This document shows, piece after piece, positions 44,268 to 53,107 of a DNA stretch of 64,000 nucleotides. The translations under genes and the position numbers were made by a program. The notes beneath the pieces were generated by a model. The model had not been told where the DNA came from. It was given only the letters and a program-made list of their open reading frames with translations, and did not search any database. Within the stretch, counting starts at the first letter, position 1. Each line of letters opens with the position of its first letter. The stretch is from JAFDWI01 sp964544305 (GTDB taxonomy: Bacteria > Actinomycetota > Acidimicrobiia > Acidimicrobiales > Iamiaceae), in the NCBI GenBank assembly GCA_964544305.1, contig CAZJAZ010000007.1, forward strand, positions 1 to 64,000, written 5' to 3'.

Positions 44268-46008
44268 GGCCGCGAATTCCGCTTTGTCTCCGTCTCTGAC
44301 GGTGTCGGGCCCGCTCGGCAGGATTGGGACGGTAACGATCGAGGAAACGCTTTTCGGAGGCGCTATTTCCAACAACCACCAACGACGCATCACCGGGGAT
44401 GGGCGCCAATGGATCTGGATTCGGCACCGAATGATCCCCTTTAGAGATCGCAACGATACGACAACCGATTTCCTCGGGAATGCGTGCTGCAGCGAGTGTC
44501 ATCCCCGAAAGCGTTTCAGGAACTGGAATTGAAAACATTTCCAATCCCTCAGCAAGCACAACATGGTCACTGCCGCCGAGCGCGTTGAGGATTTCGGTCG
44601 CACCTTGCGTCGCGTACGACAGCACCGAGTCAGCACCGGCACGATGCAAAGTCGCAACATTTCGTTCAAGATTTGCTCGTGCGATGATTTGCTTCTCAGG
44701 TGCCAATTGCCGCAAATAGATCGTTAGATAAACATTGAAATCGTCGTCGTGGGTGGTGATGAGAATCGCACTGGCAGATGCGAAACCTGCTCGCTCTAAC
44801 ACGTCAAGATTCGATGCATCGCCTTGCACGTAGAACGCCGGATTTCTGATGCGACTTTCTTGCAGTTCGATGATCGTGCAGTCAATGCCTTCGTTGCGCA
44901 AGGCTTGTGTCGCCGCCCGTCCGACGCGACCGCCACCAACGACAATCACCGATGCGTCTTGATGCACTTCAACGCCGAACAACGCGTCATAACGGTCCAA
45001 TTGCGAAGCAGAACCAACGAGGACCATGACATCAGACGATTCAATGATCGTTGTGGCCTCTGCCAAAGTAAATGTACCGCGCCGCCACAGGCCGATGATG
45101 GTGACATTGCACTGATCGCGCAACTCGGTTTGCGCAATCGTGCGGTTTTCAAATGTGGTGCCAGCGACCGCGGCTTCAGCCACAATGAGGTCGCCAAATA
45201 CTCCGATGGCCCGAGAGCGTGCATCGTTTCCAAGGACGCGCCGGGCCATTGCTTGACCAAGCAAGAGACCGAGGCGCAACACATGGTCACACCCCGCGTG
45301 TGCGAGCACATCGCGCGCGGTCTCTGATGAAGCGAGCGCAACTGTCGGAACACCAGGGGAAAATTCTGACGCGGTGAAGACAATGTTTGCATTGGTCATG
45401 TCAGAAAGGGTGGCAACCACAAGCGCGGCATGATCGGCGCGCGCTGCCGCGTACGTGGCCGGGTCGTCGACCGGTCCGACAAGAACGTCATAACCGAGTT
45501 CGCTCAGCGAAATTGCTTGCGTTGTTTCGTCCACAATCAACACTGATGGAATGCCCAGATTCTTGAGACGTCTGATGAGCGACTCCGTAACGGGATCGAG
45601 ATGGGTGAGGATCACATGATCGTGGTACTCGTCGCCGAGGTGACGACGGATGCGGTTGGCGTCACGTGCTGCCATCCAGGGCAAGAAAACAAACTGAATG
45701 AACACAAAGGGCAACAACACGAGGATGAGTAGGGCGCCGGAAATTAGCACGACCACCGAAAAAATGCGGCCAAGATCTGATTCGAATGTGATGTCACCGA
45801 AACCAAGCGTTGACATGACGGTCAGTGTCCAATAGATCCCGGTCGCCCACGAATACGAACGACCCTCGTAATCCATGATCATGTGGAAGATCGAAGAGTA
45901 AATGACGACAAGGACGGTGATGCCGAGAACCAGCCACCAAACCACACGGCCATTTCGCTTGCGTAGCGATGTGCCAAGCGAACTCAAAATGACCGCGAGC
46001 CCTTTCAT
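44251..46008 (-). CDS. Potassium channel with two RCK (TrkA-N) domains
   Basis: This 585-residue inner-membrane channel has two TM helices around a pore loop with the selectivity filter TLGFGD (about residues 70-75). A cytosolic tail follows with two nucleotide-binding RCK units: the first from about 130 (HVILTHLDPVTESLIRRL) and the second from about 345 (ASVIVVGGGRVGRAATQAL, an intact GxGxxG). TrkA-C-like domains end each unit. Ligand gating by nucleotide or Ca2+ is expected. Tail-to-tail, 17 bases overlap with the LPTTG gene. There is 164 bp between its start and the GT2 gene on the other strand. Length and two-fold RCK layout fit the MthK/GsuK type. Confidence 0.9.
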   Translation of the reverse strand: MKGLAVILSSLGTSLRKRNGRVVWWLVLGITVLVVIYSSIFHMIMDYEGRSYSWATGIYWTLTVMSTLGFGDITFESDLGRIFSVVVLISGALLILVLLPFVFIQFVFLPWMAARDANRIRRHLGDEYHDHVILTHLDPVTESLIRRLKNLGIPSVLIVDETTQAISLSELGYDVLVGPVDDPATYAAARADHAALVVATLSDMTNANIVFTASEFSPGVPTVALASSETARDVLAHAGCDHVLRLGLLLGQAMARRVLGNDARSRAIGVFGDLIVAEAAVAGTTFENRTIAQTELRDQCNVTIIGLWRRGTFTLAEATTIIESSDVMVLVGSASQLDRYDALFGVEVHQDASVIVVGGGRVGRAATQALRNEGIDCTIIELQESRIRNPAFYVQGDASNLDVLERAGFASASAILITTHDDDFNVYLTIYLRQLAPEKQIIARANLERNVATLHRAGADSVLSYATQGATEILNALGGSDHVVLAEGLEMFSIPVPETLSGMTLAAARIPEEIGCRIVAISKGDHSVPNPDPLAPIPGDASLVVVGNSASEKRFLDRYRPNPAERARHRQRRRQSGIRGPNPLA

Positions 46009-46172
46009 GGGTGTGGCTTTCGTGGCGTCATCAGATTGTGGCGCATCAAAATATCAATGGGGTCATCAATGCGCTGGCGGCGCGCGGGCAGCATCACGGA
46101 GCCGAGCCTACCGGTGTCAGTTTCTCAACTGGGTTGCGCTCGGAACTGATCAAAACATTGCGCCGTATACTC

Positions 46173-46943
46173 ATGTCGATGTCGGCCACCTTTTCTCGAT
46201 TGTCTTTTGTTTTCCCGGCGTGGAACGAAGCCGAGATGCTTGACCAAACGGTGCTTGCGGCAGTCGAGGCAGGTCTGGCGCTCGTAAATGCGAACGAGAT
46301 TATCGATTACGAAATTGTTCTTGTCGACGATGGCTCCAGCGATTCGACCCCACAACTTGTCGACGAGCTTGCCAGCCAGCACGAATCGGTCATCGCCGTT
46401 CATCATGCTCGCAATCGTGGCCTCGGGGCGAGTGTCCGGTCGGGCTTCGATGCCGCAACCGGTGACATCGTGCTCTACACCGATGCAGATCTGCCGTTTG
46501 ATTTGCTTCTCCTTGACAAGGCCTTTCGCCTGCTGCGCATTTACGACGCCGATATTGTGTCGATGTACCGATTTGACCGAACGTCAGAAGGGCCAAAGCG
46601 CTATTGGTTTTCCCATGTGTACAACTGGCTGGTGCGATACAGCCTTGGCGTCAAGTTGCGTGACGTGAACTTCGCAGGCAAACTCATCCGACGCGATGTG
46701 CTTGATCATGTTGATTTGCGCAGTGAGGGGTCCTTCATTGACGTTGAATTGATGGCGCAAGCGACCCGACTCGGGTATGCGGTTATTCAATTTGGCGTCG
46801 ATTACTTCCCGCGTACACGGGGGACCTCCACGCTTGCAGCTCCCAATGTGATCCTGAACATCTTGCGTGACTTGCGTACCGAACGCGACCGACTGCGCAG
46901 CATCCAACCGATGGATGCAAAGCAACGCCGGAGTCCTTCTTGA
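46173..46943 (+). CDS. Glycosyltransferase family 2 (dolichol-P-mannose synthase-like)
   Basis: This enzyme of about 256 residues transfers a sugar from a nucleotide sugar to a polyprenyl phosphate. The GT-A motifs are LSFVFPAWNEAEML, VLVDDGSSDSTPQL (first acidic motif), LGASVRSGFDAATGDIVLYTDADLPF (DAD metal motif) and GSFIDVELMAQATRLGY. It lacks C-terminal TM helices, so the adjacent gene may supply them. TATACT (46166-46171) is a -10 whose start would fall at the second ATG (46179), so a leaderless start there is possible. It overlaps the next gene by four bases (TTGA). Confidence 0.9.
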   Translation: MSMSATFSRLSFVFPAWNEAEMLDQTVLAAVEAGLALVNANEIIDYEIVLVDDGSSDSTPQLVDELASQHESVIAVHHARNRGLGASVRSGFDAATGDIVLYTDADLPFDLLLLDKAFRLLRIYDADIVSMYRFDRTSEGPKRYWFSHVYNWLVRYSLGVKLRDVNFAGKLIRRDVLDHVDLRSEGSFIDVELMAQATRLGYAVIQFGVDYFPRTRGTSTLAAPNVILNILRDLRTERDRLRSIQPMDAKQRRSPS

Positions 46944-48520
46944 CAACAGGGCCATTGGCCTCGTCTGATCGGCACCACGACCGTCGTGCCGACACCGCCT
47001 TCGCATGCGGCCTTGTCTTCATATTGTTCGTTGGTTTCTGGAACGGTCTTGGACTGTGGTTTACGCCCCTTGATTGGAACATGCTGATCCCGAAATCGTG
47101 GACAGCAAGTTCTCAAGGCAATTGGCTTTTCATTCCGTCGTTTTTCTATCGAGTGACAATTGAACTGTTCGGGGTGGCAACGACCGGTCCAATTCGGCTC
47201 GTTGGACTGTTCTGGTTCGGGCTTGTGGCGTTGTTATTCCATCGTTGGGCGCGAACCAAAATAGCGGCAGTGCCTGCGGCTTTTGGCGCGCTCGTCGTCG
47301 CGTGGAGCGGCGTTGCGGCCAATGTTGTGATGGAACCGGCATTGATGATTGTCACGATTCCTCTTGCCATGATGTTTGCGACGTGGCTGGCAATTGACGC
47401 ATCGCAGCGTTGGGCCACCCATAAGGCGACGGCCTATTTGTTGATTGGGGTGTTGACGTCAACGTTGGGCGTCATTGTCGTCCTAATCATTGCCGCTGAG
47501 TTCGCGGTACGGAAGGTGCCGTTGCGCCGTTGGCTCATCGTGGCACCAGCAACCCTTGTTTGGGTCATCTGGTTCCTTGCATTTCATGAAGCACCGGGAC
47601 AGCGGTCATCTATTGGGACCGTGTTGAGGTGGGCGGGGGACGTGGTGGTCGTTCTGTCACGCAGTCTTGCTGGGTTTGCCTGGCCGCTCATTGGGGTGAC
47701 GTTACTCGGCTGCGCAGGATGGGTCGTGGTGTCAAGGAGGTGGACTCCTCGAGTCACCGCGATGGCGATTGGAGCAGTTGCGTTCGTCGTCGTTGGAGCA
47801 AGTCGAAGTGTTCCAGGCGGGATCTTTCCAGCACCGGGCAACGCAACGTGGCTGGCATGGTTCATGCTGGTCCTTATCGTCAGTGCAATGGTCGAAATCG
47901 CCCATGAGATACGCATTCGACGGTGGATGCTTGTGTTGGCATCGGTCGTCGTCTTGGCTGGCTTTACCTCATTGCTCGGATCGCTGATTCGCTTTCGCAG
48001 CAATGCGGTTGCTGCAAACGCCTCGTCCTATGTGTGGCTTGGGGCTGTTGAGGCGATCGGCGGTCACGCTTCTGGTGAAGCACTCGTACCAATCGGGACA
48101 ACGACGACTCGGGTGGCTGACCTTGCCCCACTTTTCCATGCGCATCCGACTCTCGTTTCTGGGGCCAAGCTGCACAACCTTGGCGATGACGTCACTCGTC
48201 AAGCTGCCGATTTGTGGATGCTGAAGCAATTGCAAGTCACTCTTGAACCTGGCCTGGTCCGGGGCGTCTCATGTGTCTCGATGAGCAATCAACTCCTCGC
48301 ACATGGTGAGGTCGTCCTTTCTGGGTCGAGAGTGGAAGTCGCGGCGATCAAGATGCCAGCAAATGTGTTCCTCCGTCGGTTCGCATCTCAGTCGCCAGCG
48401 GTTCCATTTGCACAAGTGCCAGCGCTGCAAACGATGCATTTTCAGCTTCCGAAAGACAACAATTCGACTCCGTGGGTGCTGCAGATTGACGGTTCCGCTC
48501 GTGTTCTTGCCTGTCGCTAG
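46940..48520 (+). CDS. Multi-pass membrane protein paired with the GT2
   Basis: This 526-residue protein has about ten TM helices and a C-terminal extracytoplasmic segment of about 120 residues. The start is TTG at 46940, overlapping the GT2 stop, so translation is coupled. The first loop after TM1 contains FTPLDWNMLIPKSWTASSQGNWLF, with an Asp that may act as the GT-C catalytic acid (inference). The likely scheme is that the GT2 loads a sugar on a lipid carrier and this protein uses it outside the membrane. I recognise no named family. Confidence 0.7.
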   Translation: MTTGPLASSDRHHDRRADTAFACGLVFILFVGFWNGLGLWFTPLDWNMLIPKSWTASSQGNWLFIPSFFYRVTIELFGVATTGPIRLVGLFWFGLVALLFHRWARTKIAAVPAAFGALVVAWSGVAANVVMEPALMIVTIPLAMMFATWLAIDASQRWATHKATAYLLIGVLTSTLGVIVVLIIAAEFAVRKVPLRRWLIVAPATLVWVIWFLAFHEAPGQRSSIGTVLRWAGDVVVVLSRSLAGFAWPLIGVTLLGCAGWVVVSRRWTPRVTAMAIGAVAFVVVGASRSVPGGIFPAPGNATWLAWFMLVLIVSAMVEIAHEIRIRRWMLVLASVVVLAGFTSLLGSLIRFRSNAVAANASSYVWLGAVEAIGGHASGEALVPIGTTTTRVADLAPLFHAHPTLVSGAKLHNLGDDVTRQAADLWMLKQLQVTLEPGLVRGVSCVSMSNQLLAHGEVVLSGSRVEVAAIKMPANVFLRRFASQSPAVPFAQVPALQTMHFQLPKDNNSTPWVLQIDGSARVLACR

Positions 48521-48543
48521 AACTTTATTGATCTAAGTGCAAA

Positions 48544-48588
48544 AAACTTGCTAATAAGCTTGTCAAGTTTACAGTTTCGCGGTAGCCT
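48544..48588 (+). promoter_or_regulatory. clpB promoter with HAIR-like HspR site
   Basis: AAACTTG (48544-48550) and CAAGTTT (48564-48570) form perfect 7-base arms; in HAIR register this is CTTGCTA-N7-TGTCAAG (48547-48567). A -35 TTGTCA (48560-48565) lies in the operator, then a 17-base spacer and -10 TAGCCT (48583-48588). Six bases later is the clpB ATG, so the transcript is probably leaderless and HspR binding would block RNA polymerase. Confidence 0.65.
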
Positions 48589-48594
48589 CAAACT

Positions 48595-51138
48595 ATGACG
48601 ATTGATCCGAATCGCTGGACGCTCAAGACGCAAGAGGCCTACGCCGCAGCGGTGGAGGCTGCGCGGGGTGCTGCGAACCCAGAAGTTACGCCCGAACATC
48701 TGCTCGCGGCGCTCCTGCGTCAGCCTGAAGGAGTAGTGATTCCAGTTCTTGAAGGAGCAGGCGTATCGACACTGTCGACACGGAACGCCGTTGATGACGC
48801 AATTGCGAAGCTTCCACGAGCACACGGTGGTGCCGACGCACGCATGTCGAAGACAATGAGTGAGGTGCTTGAGGCCGCTGACGGGGCACGCATCGAACTC
48901 GGCGACGAATACCTTTCTACCGAGCATGTGCTGCTGGCTTTCGCGGACTTGGCGGCGAAAAAGAAACTGACGGACTATCTCGGGGTTGGGCGCGAGCAGC
49001 TCTTGGGGGCGCTCACACAGGTGCGCGGGTCGCATCGTGTTACCTCACAGAATCCTGAAGAGCAGTACCAGAGTCTCGAGAAGTACGGTCGGGATCTCAC
49101 CCAAGCGGCCCGCGAAGGCAAGCTTGATCCGGTCATTGGCCGCGATGAAGAAATTCGCCGCGCGATTCAAGTTTTGAGTCGCCGTACCAAGAACAACCCG
49201 GTTCTCATCGGGGAACCTGGCGTTGGGAAGACCGCAATTGTTGAAGGTCTCGCGCGCCGCATTGTCGAAGGTGACGTGCCCGAAGGCCTCAAGAACAAAC
49301 GCTTGATTTCGCTTGATCTCGGTTCACTCGTCGCGGGTGCAAAGTACCGCGGCGAGTTTGAAGAACGCCTCAAAGCGGTTCTCAAAGAAATCACCGATTC
49401 GAACGGTGAGATCATTACCTTTATCGACGAACTGCACACGATCGTCGGCGCGGGCAAAGCTGAAGGTTCGATGGATGCGGGCAACATGATCAAGCCAATG
49501 CTTGCCCGTGGCGAGTTGCGCCTCATTGGGGCCACCACGTTGGACGAATTCCGATCATCCATCGAATCGGATGCGGCCCTTGAGCGACGTTTCCAACAAG
49601 TATTCGTTGATCAACCCTCTGTCGAGGACACAATCGCCATTCTGCGAGGCCTAGCCGAACGCTACGAAGTCCACCACGGTGTTCGGATCCAAGATGCAGC
49701 CCTTGTTGCGGCCGCGGTTCTTTCGGATCGCTACTTGACCGGGCGCTTTCTGCCCGATAAGGCCATCGATCTTGTCGATGAGGCTGCTTCAAAGTTGCGT
49801 ATCGAAATCGACTCGGTGCCCACCGAAATCGACGTGGTCGAACGAAGAATCCGCCAGCTCGAAATTGAGCGTGTCGCGCTCGCGAAAGAAGACGATGACG
49901 CATCCAAAGCGCGTTTGGCGACACTCGATGGTGAACTTGCAGAGAAACAAGAGGCCGCGACCGCAATGCGGGCGCATTGGCGTAATGAAACCGATGCCAT
50001 CGCAACAATCCGAGACATCAAAGGCGAGCTCGAGCGTCTTCGTAGCGAGGTCGAGCGTGAAGACGACCTGGAGCGTGCCGCAGAAATCCGTTACGGAAAA
50101 ATCCCTGAACTTGAAGCACAGGTTGCGGCCGCAACCGCACGACTCGGCGAACTCCAAGTCGACAACAAGATGCTCAAAGAAGAAGTGGACGAATCCGATG
50201 TTGCCGAAATCGTCGCAAAATGGACCGGGATCCCTGTTTCTCGGCTCATGGAAGGCGAAGTAGCCAAGCTCGTGCGTCTCGAAGACGTGCTTCACGAACG
50301 GGTGATTGGTCAAGACGAAGCGGTCGAAGCGGTTGCGAATGCGATTCGCCGTTCACGCGCGGGTTTGTCTGATCCAAACCGCCCGATCGGATCGTTTCTG
50401 TTCCTTGGCCCCACGGGTGTGGGCAAGACTGAACTGGCACGGTCGCTCGCCGACTTTCTCTTTGATGACGAGCGCGCCATGGTTCGCATCGACATGAGCG
50501 AATACATGGAAAAGCACACGGTGTCTCGGTTGATTGGTGCACCCCCGGGCTACGTCGGCTACGACCAAGGTGGCCAGCTCACCGAAGCAGTACGACGCCG
50601 ACCCTACGCGGTCGTGCTGCTCGACGAGGTCGAAAAGGCACATCCCGATGTGTTTAACGTGCTGCTGCAGCTTCTTGATGATGGCCGGCTCACCGATGGT
50701 CAAGGACGCACGGTGAACTTCACCAACGTTGTGCTGATCATGACCTCAAACCTGCCTGGTGACCCGCGTGACTTTTTCAAACCCGAATTCATCAACCGAG
50801 TGGATGACATCATCCGGTTCCGTGAACTGACCGAAGCAGATTTGGCCCGCATTGTTGACGTGCAACTCGAAGGTCTCAAACGTCGACTCGGTGAGCGACG
50901 CATCACGCTTTCCTTGACGGATGCTGCTCACGAATGGTTGGCGAGGGAAGGATTTGACCCGGCTTTTGGTGCCCGTCCCCTCAAGCGAGTGATCCAACGA
51001 GAGATCGGCAACCGTTTGGCGATGGATCTGCTTGCCGGTCAGTTCTCTGACGGTACGCCCCTCGGTGATGGTTCAGCGGTCAAAGTTGACACGGTTGACG
51101 ACGCCCTAGTGATCGTGCCGGGTGAGCCGGTGACTTGA
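48595..51138 (+). CDS. clpB: ATP-dependent disaggregase ClpB
   Basis: This 847-residue hexameric AAA+ protein pulls proteins out of aggregates for refolding by DnaK. The N-terminal Clp-N repeats (about 1-145) are followed by AAA-1 (Walker A GEPGVGKTA near 205, Walker B TFIDELHTIVG). The coiled-coil middle domain (about 395-520) provides the DnaK contact. AAA-2 (GPTGVGKTE, VVLLDEVEKAHPDVFNVLLQLLDDGRLTDGQG) and the D2 small domain follow. Between TSNLPGDPRD and FFKPEFINRVDD the usual loop is about ten residues shorter than in Mycobacterium. No ribosome-binding site; the leaderless promoter above explains this. HspR control links it to the dnaK operon. Confidence 0.97.
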   Translation: MTIDPNRWTLKTQEAYAAAVEAARGAANPEVTPEHLLAALLRQPEGVVIPVLEGAGVSTLSTRNAVDDAIAKLPRAHGGADARMSKTMSEVLEAADGARIELGDEYLSTEHVLLAFADLAAKKKLTDYLGVGREQLLGALTQVRGSHRVTSQNPEEQYQSLEKYGRDLTQAAREGKLDPVIGRDEEIRRAIQVLSRRTKNNPVLIGEPGVGKTAIVEGLARRIVEGDVPEGLKNKRLISLDLGSLVAGAKYRGEFEERLKAVLKEITDSNGEIITFIDELHTIVGAGKAEGSMDAGNMIKPMLARGELRLIGATTLDEFRSSIESDAALERRFQQVFVDQPSVEDTIAILRGLAERYEVHHGVRIQDAALVAAAVLSDRYLTGRFLPDKAIDLVDEAASKLRIEIDSVPTEIDVVERRIRQLEIERVALAKEDDDASKARLATLDGELAEKQEAATAMRAHWRNETDAIATIRDIKGELERLRSEVEREDDLERAAEIRYGKIPELEAQVAAATARLGELQVDNKMLKEEVDESDVAEIVAKWTGIPVSRLMEGEVAKLVRLEDVLHERVIGQDEAVEAVANAIRRSRAGLSDPNRPIGSFLFLGPTGVGKTELARSLADFLFDDERAMVRIDMSEYMEKHTVSRLIGAPPGYVGYDQGGQLTEAVRRRPYAVVLLDEVEKAHPDVFNVLLQLLDDGRLTDGQGRTVNFTNVVLIMTSNLPGDPRDFFKPEFINRVDDIIRFRELTEADLARIVDVQLEGLKRRLGERRITLSLTDAAHEWLAREGFDPAFGARPLKRVIQREIGNRLAMDLLAGQFSDGTPLGDGSAVKVDTVDDALVIVPGEPVT

Positions 51139-51168
51139 CGGCCATTGCAGGTACTTCACAATGCTTGG

Positions 51169-52656
51169 TCAGTAGTAGACAGTGAAAAGTTGAACTGTCC
51201 ACCACACGTTTATCGCGAGTAACACGATCAAGCACAGTACTTTGGCGAAAGAGAGCAGCTCTTGTCTCTTGCCAACCGCCCGATATCCTGTCGCGCCTAC
51301 CAACGTAACCGGAATGTATGGGGTGAGGTAACGTCCCTGATAGCCAACAATCTTCCCTGCGGCGACCGCGTTTGATGATAACGCAACGCCGTATGCGATT
51401 ACCCACAACCCGATCCAGATCGTGGCAGAAGCGATACCAAGCGAAAGCCAACGAGAGGTGATCTCCAACCTTTCCCCAGTTAGTAAGCCCGCAGTTCGTC
51501 GCCCGGGCGGGTCGACGAGTCGAGCGACCGCAACCGCCGCGCATAACCCGAAAATGGCGATCATGACGTCAGTCGACAGTGGCTGTGTATTCGTCCCAGA
51601 AACGATCTGTAGTCCTGCGTCACGTAGCACTTGAAGGTCAAAAGCACCATGAATCACTGCGCTCACGAAAACCTTTGGATGATGCCTTATGAATTCTGCC
51701 GCGACGATGCTGTTTGAATGTGGCACCATGGATATCTTGATTTTCGAGCTGATCAGGATCACCCACGCCGCACCCAATGCTACGGCTGGCACTACCACTG
51801 CGGCGGTGGCCCTAACGCGCCGCCTAAGACTTCCAAAGGCCCCGGTCGGGATCGCTAACGGCAAGATGACAAGTGGCAACGACGATGGCTTGCACAAGGC
51901 CAATGCCACGCCGACAGCACCCAGAATGCAAAGTGAACGTGTTGGCATTGGTTTTGGTTCACGGGCATCGACAACGGCTCGCACGACGAGTGAGACGAAC
52001 AAGAATCCCACCCCGACGGTCATAGGGTCTGCAGAAACTGCGGCCGCCACAAAGAGGTTACCAGGCAGCAAGGCGACGATGGCAAGAAACACCCGACCAA
52101 AAGGTAACACCCGGAGCGCACCGTATGTGAGCGCAAGATAGGCCATCAACGACGCTAGACGAGCACCCAGGTAGTCGAAGGGAACCCCGGCGATCCCGCG
52201 ACCCGCGCGGTAGCCAATCCACGCGGGGACGTAGGCAACCGGCGGATTAATCTCGGTATTGGCAGCGATGCGCTCTCCGCCATGTATCAGTGGTTCCGGT
52301 GATACGCATCGATACCGCCTAAATGGCTTATCGAGTCCCTCTTTGGTCTTTAGCACCATCCACTTGAAGGAATCGATCTTAAGTGCGCGGTCGCATCCAT
52401 CAAGAGTGTAGTCGCTCGGATTCGACTCAACCGACGGTGCAACCAGGTACCCACGATCGATTACTTCGACACGCATGAGGTGACTGACCTCATCGGGTGG
52501 TCTTTGAAAAGGATTGAACAGAGCTGCGATAAGCCCAAACGCGAGGCCGACCGCAACGAAGATTTTGGCCACGTGGTCGTGGAGCAATTTTCCCAATCCG
52601 CTCAAACGGGGTAGATCCCTCGTCGTGAAACCTCGTTCATCATGGCCCCGACGCAA
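51169..52656 (-). CDS. DUF2142-family membrane protein
   Basis: This 495-residue integral membrane protein has about ten TM helices. The first outer loop contains NPFQRPPDEVSHLMRVEVID, the PPDE-x-x-H element I associate with DUF2142, a group near cell-surface polysaccharide genes and thought to be GT-C-like. The start is uncertain: the frame opens with TTG at 52656 and lacks a ribosome-binding site; a later start near residue 25 is possible. It is convergent with clpB (30 bases apart). The 451 bases upstream contain no gene. This part may have been acquired separately (inference from gap and weak start). Confidence 0.7.
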   Translation of the reverse strand: MRRGHDERGFTTRDLPRLSGLGKLLHDHVAKIFVAVGLAFGLIAALFNPFQRPPDEVSHLMRVEVIDRGYLVAPSVESNPSDYTLDGCDRALKIDSFKWMVLKTKEGLDKPFRRYRCVSPEPLIHGGERIAANTEINPPVAYVPAWIGYRAGRGIAGVPFDYLGARLASLMAYLALTYGALRVLPFGRVFLAIVALLPGNLFVAAAVSADPMTVGVGFLFVSLVVRAVVDAREPKPMPTRSLCILGAVGVALALCKPSSLPLVILPLAIPTGAFGSLRRRVRATAAVVVPAVALGAAWVILISSKIKISMVPHSNSIVAAEFIRHHPKVFVSAVIHGAFDLQVLRDAGLQIVSGTNTQPLSTDVMIAIFGLCAAVAVARLVDPPGRRTAGLLTGERLEITSRWLSLGIASATIWIGLWVIAYGVALSSNAVAAGKIVGYQGRYLTPYIPVTLVGATGYRAVGKRQELLSFAKVLCLIVLLAINVWWTVQLFTVYY

Positions 52657-53107
52657 CGACGATTTCCAAAGTGCACGTCGTCACCGAAACGCTCGACAAG
52701 TTCATCGCTACTTGCTGGTCCCGATGTCACCGTTGGGTACTTAAGTGTACGTTTCGATAGTTACTAACAACCTCATCTTGTATGTTCAAGCCAGCGTCCC
52801 ACGGTGTTTTGGTTGTGTATCCAAGCCCCGATCTAGACTTGTGATCTTTTAGTATCGCGCGGGTTGCTGTGCTCGTCTAGCGGGTCGTGGGATAGGTAGT
52901 TGTAAACGTACGTTGAGCTACCTTTTCCGCAACGTTGGGCATGCGACTGTGCAATCTCGTGTCTGAAGTCGCCCAGCAAAATAGTTAAGCGCTGATATGT
53001 GAATGAGTACTCATCGATCACGAACATGTGAACTCGAACGAGAAGGACGGGCGTGGACGCACTAGCGTAGAACTGTTTGCAATTTGAGCTATCACAAGGA
53101 GTGCGAC
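52657..53107. other. Gene-free stretch upstream of purA
   Basis: No convincing gene is seen in these 451 bases. They hold ACGTACGT near 52907, the perfect 12-base palindrome ATGAGTACTCAT (53003-53014) and GATC repeats near 52838-52848. The palindrome lies about 95 bases before the purA start and may be an operator for it. A 64-codon minus-strand frame at 52833-53027 has no recognisable sequence. Base composition is a little more AT-rich than the neighbours. Confidence 0.5.

Noticed and set aside
52833..53027. 64-codon minus-strand ORF upstream of purA
   Set aside because: No recognisable family, no ribosome-binding site, and composition no different from non-coding sequence; could be chance.
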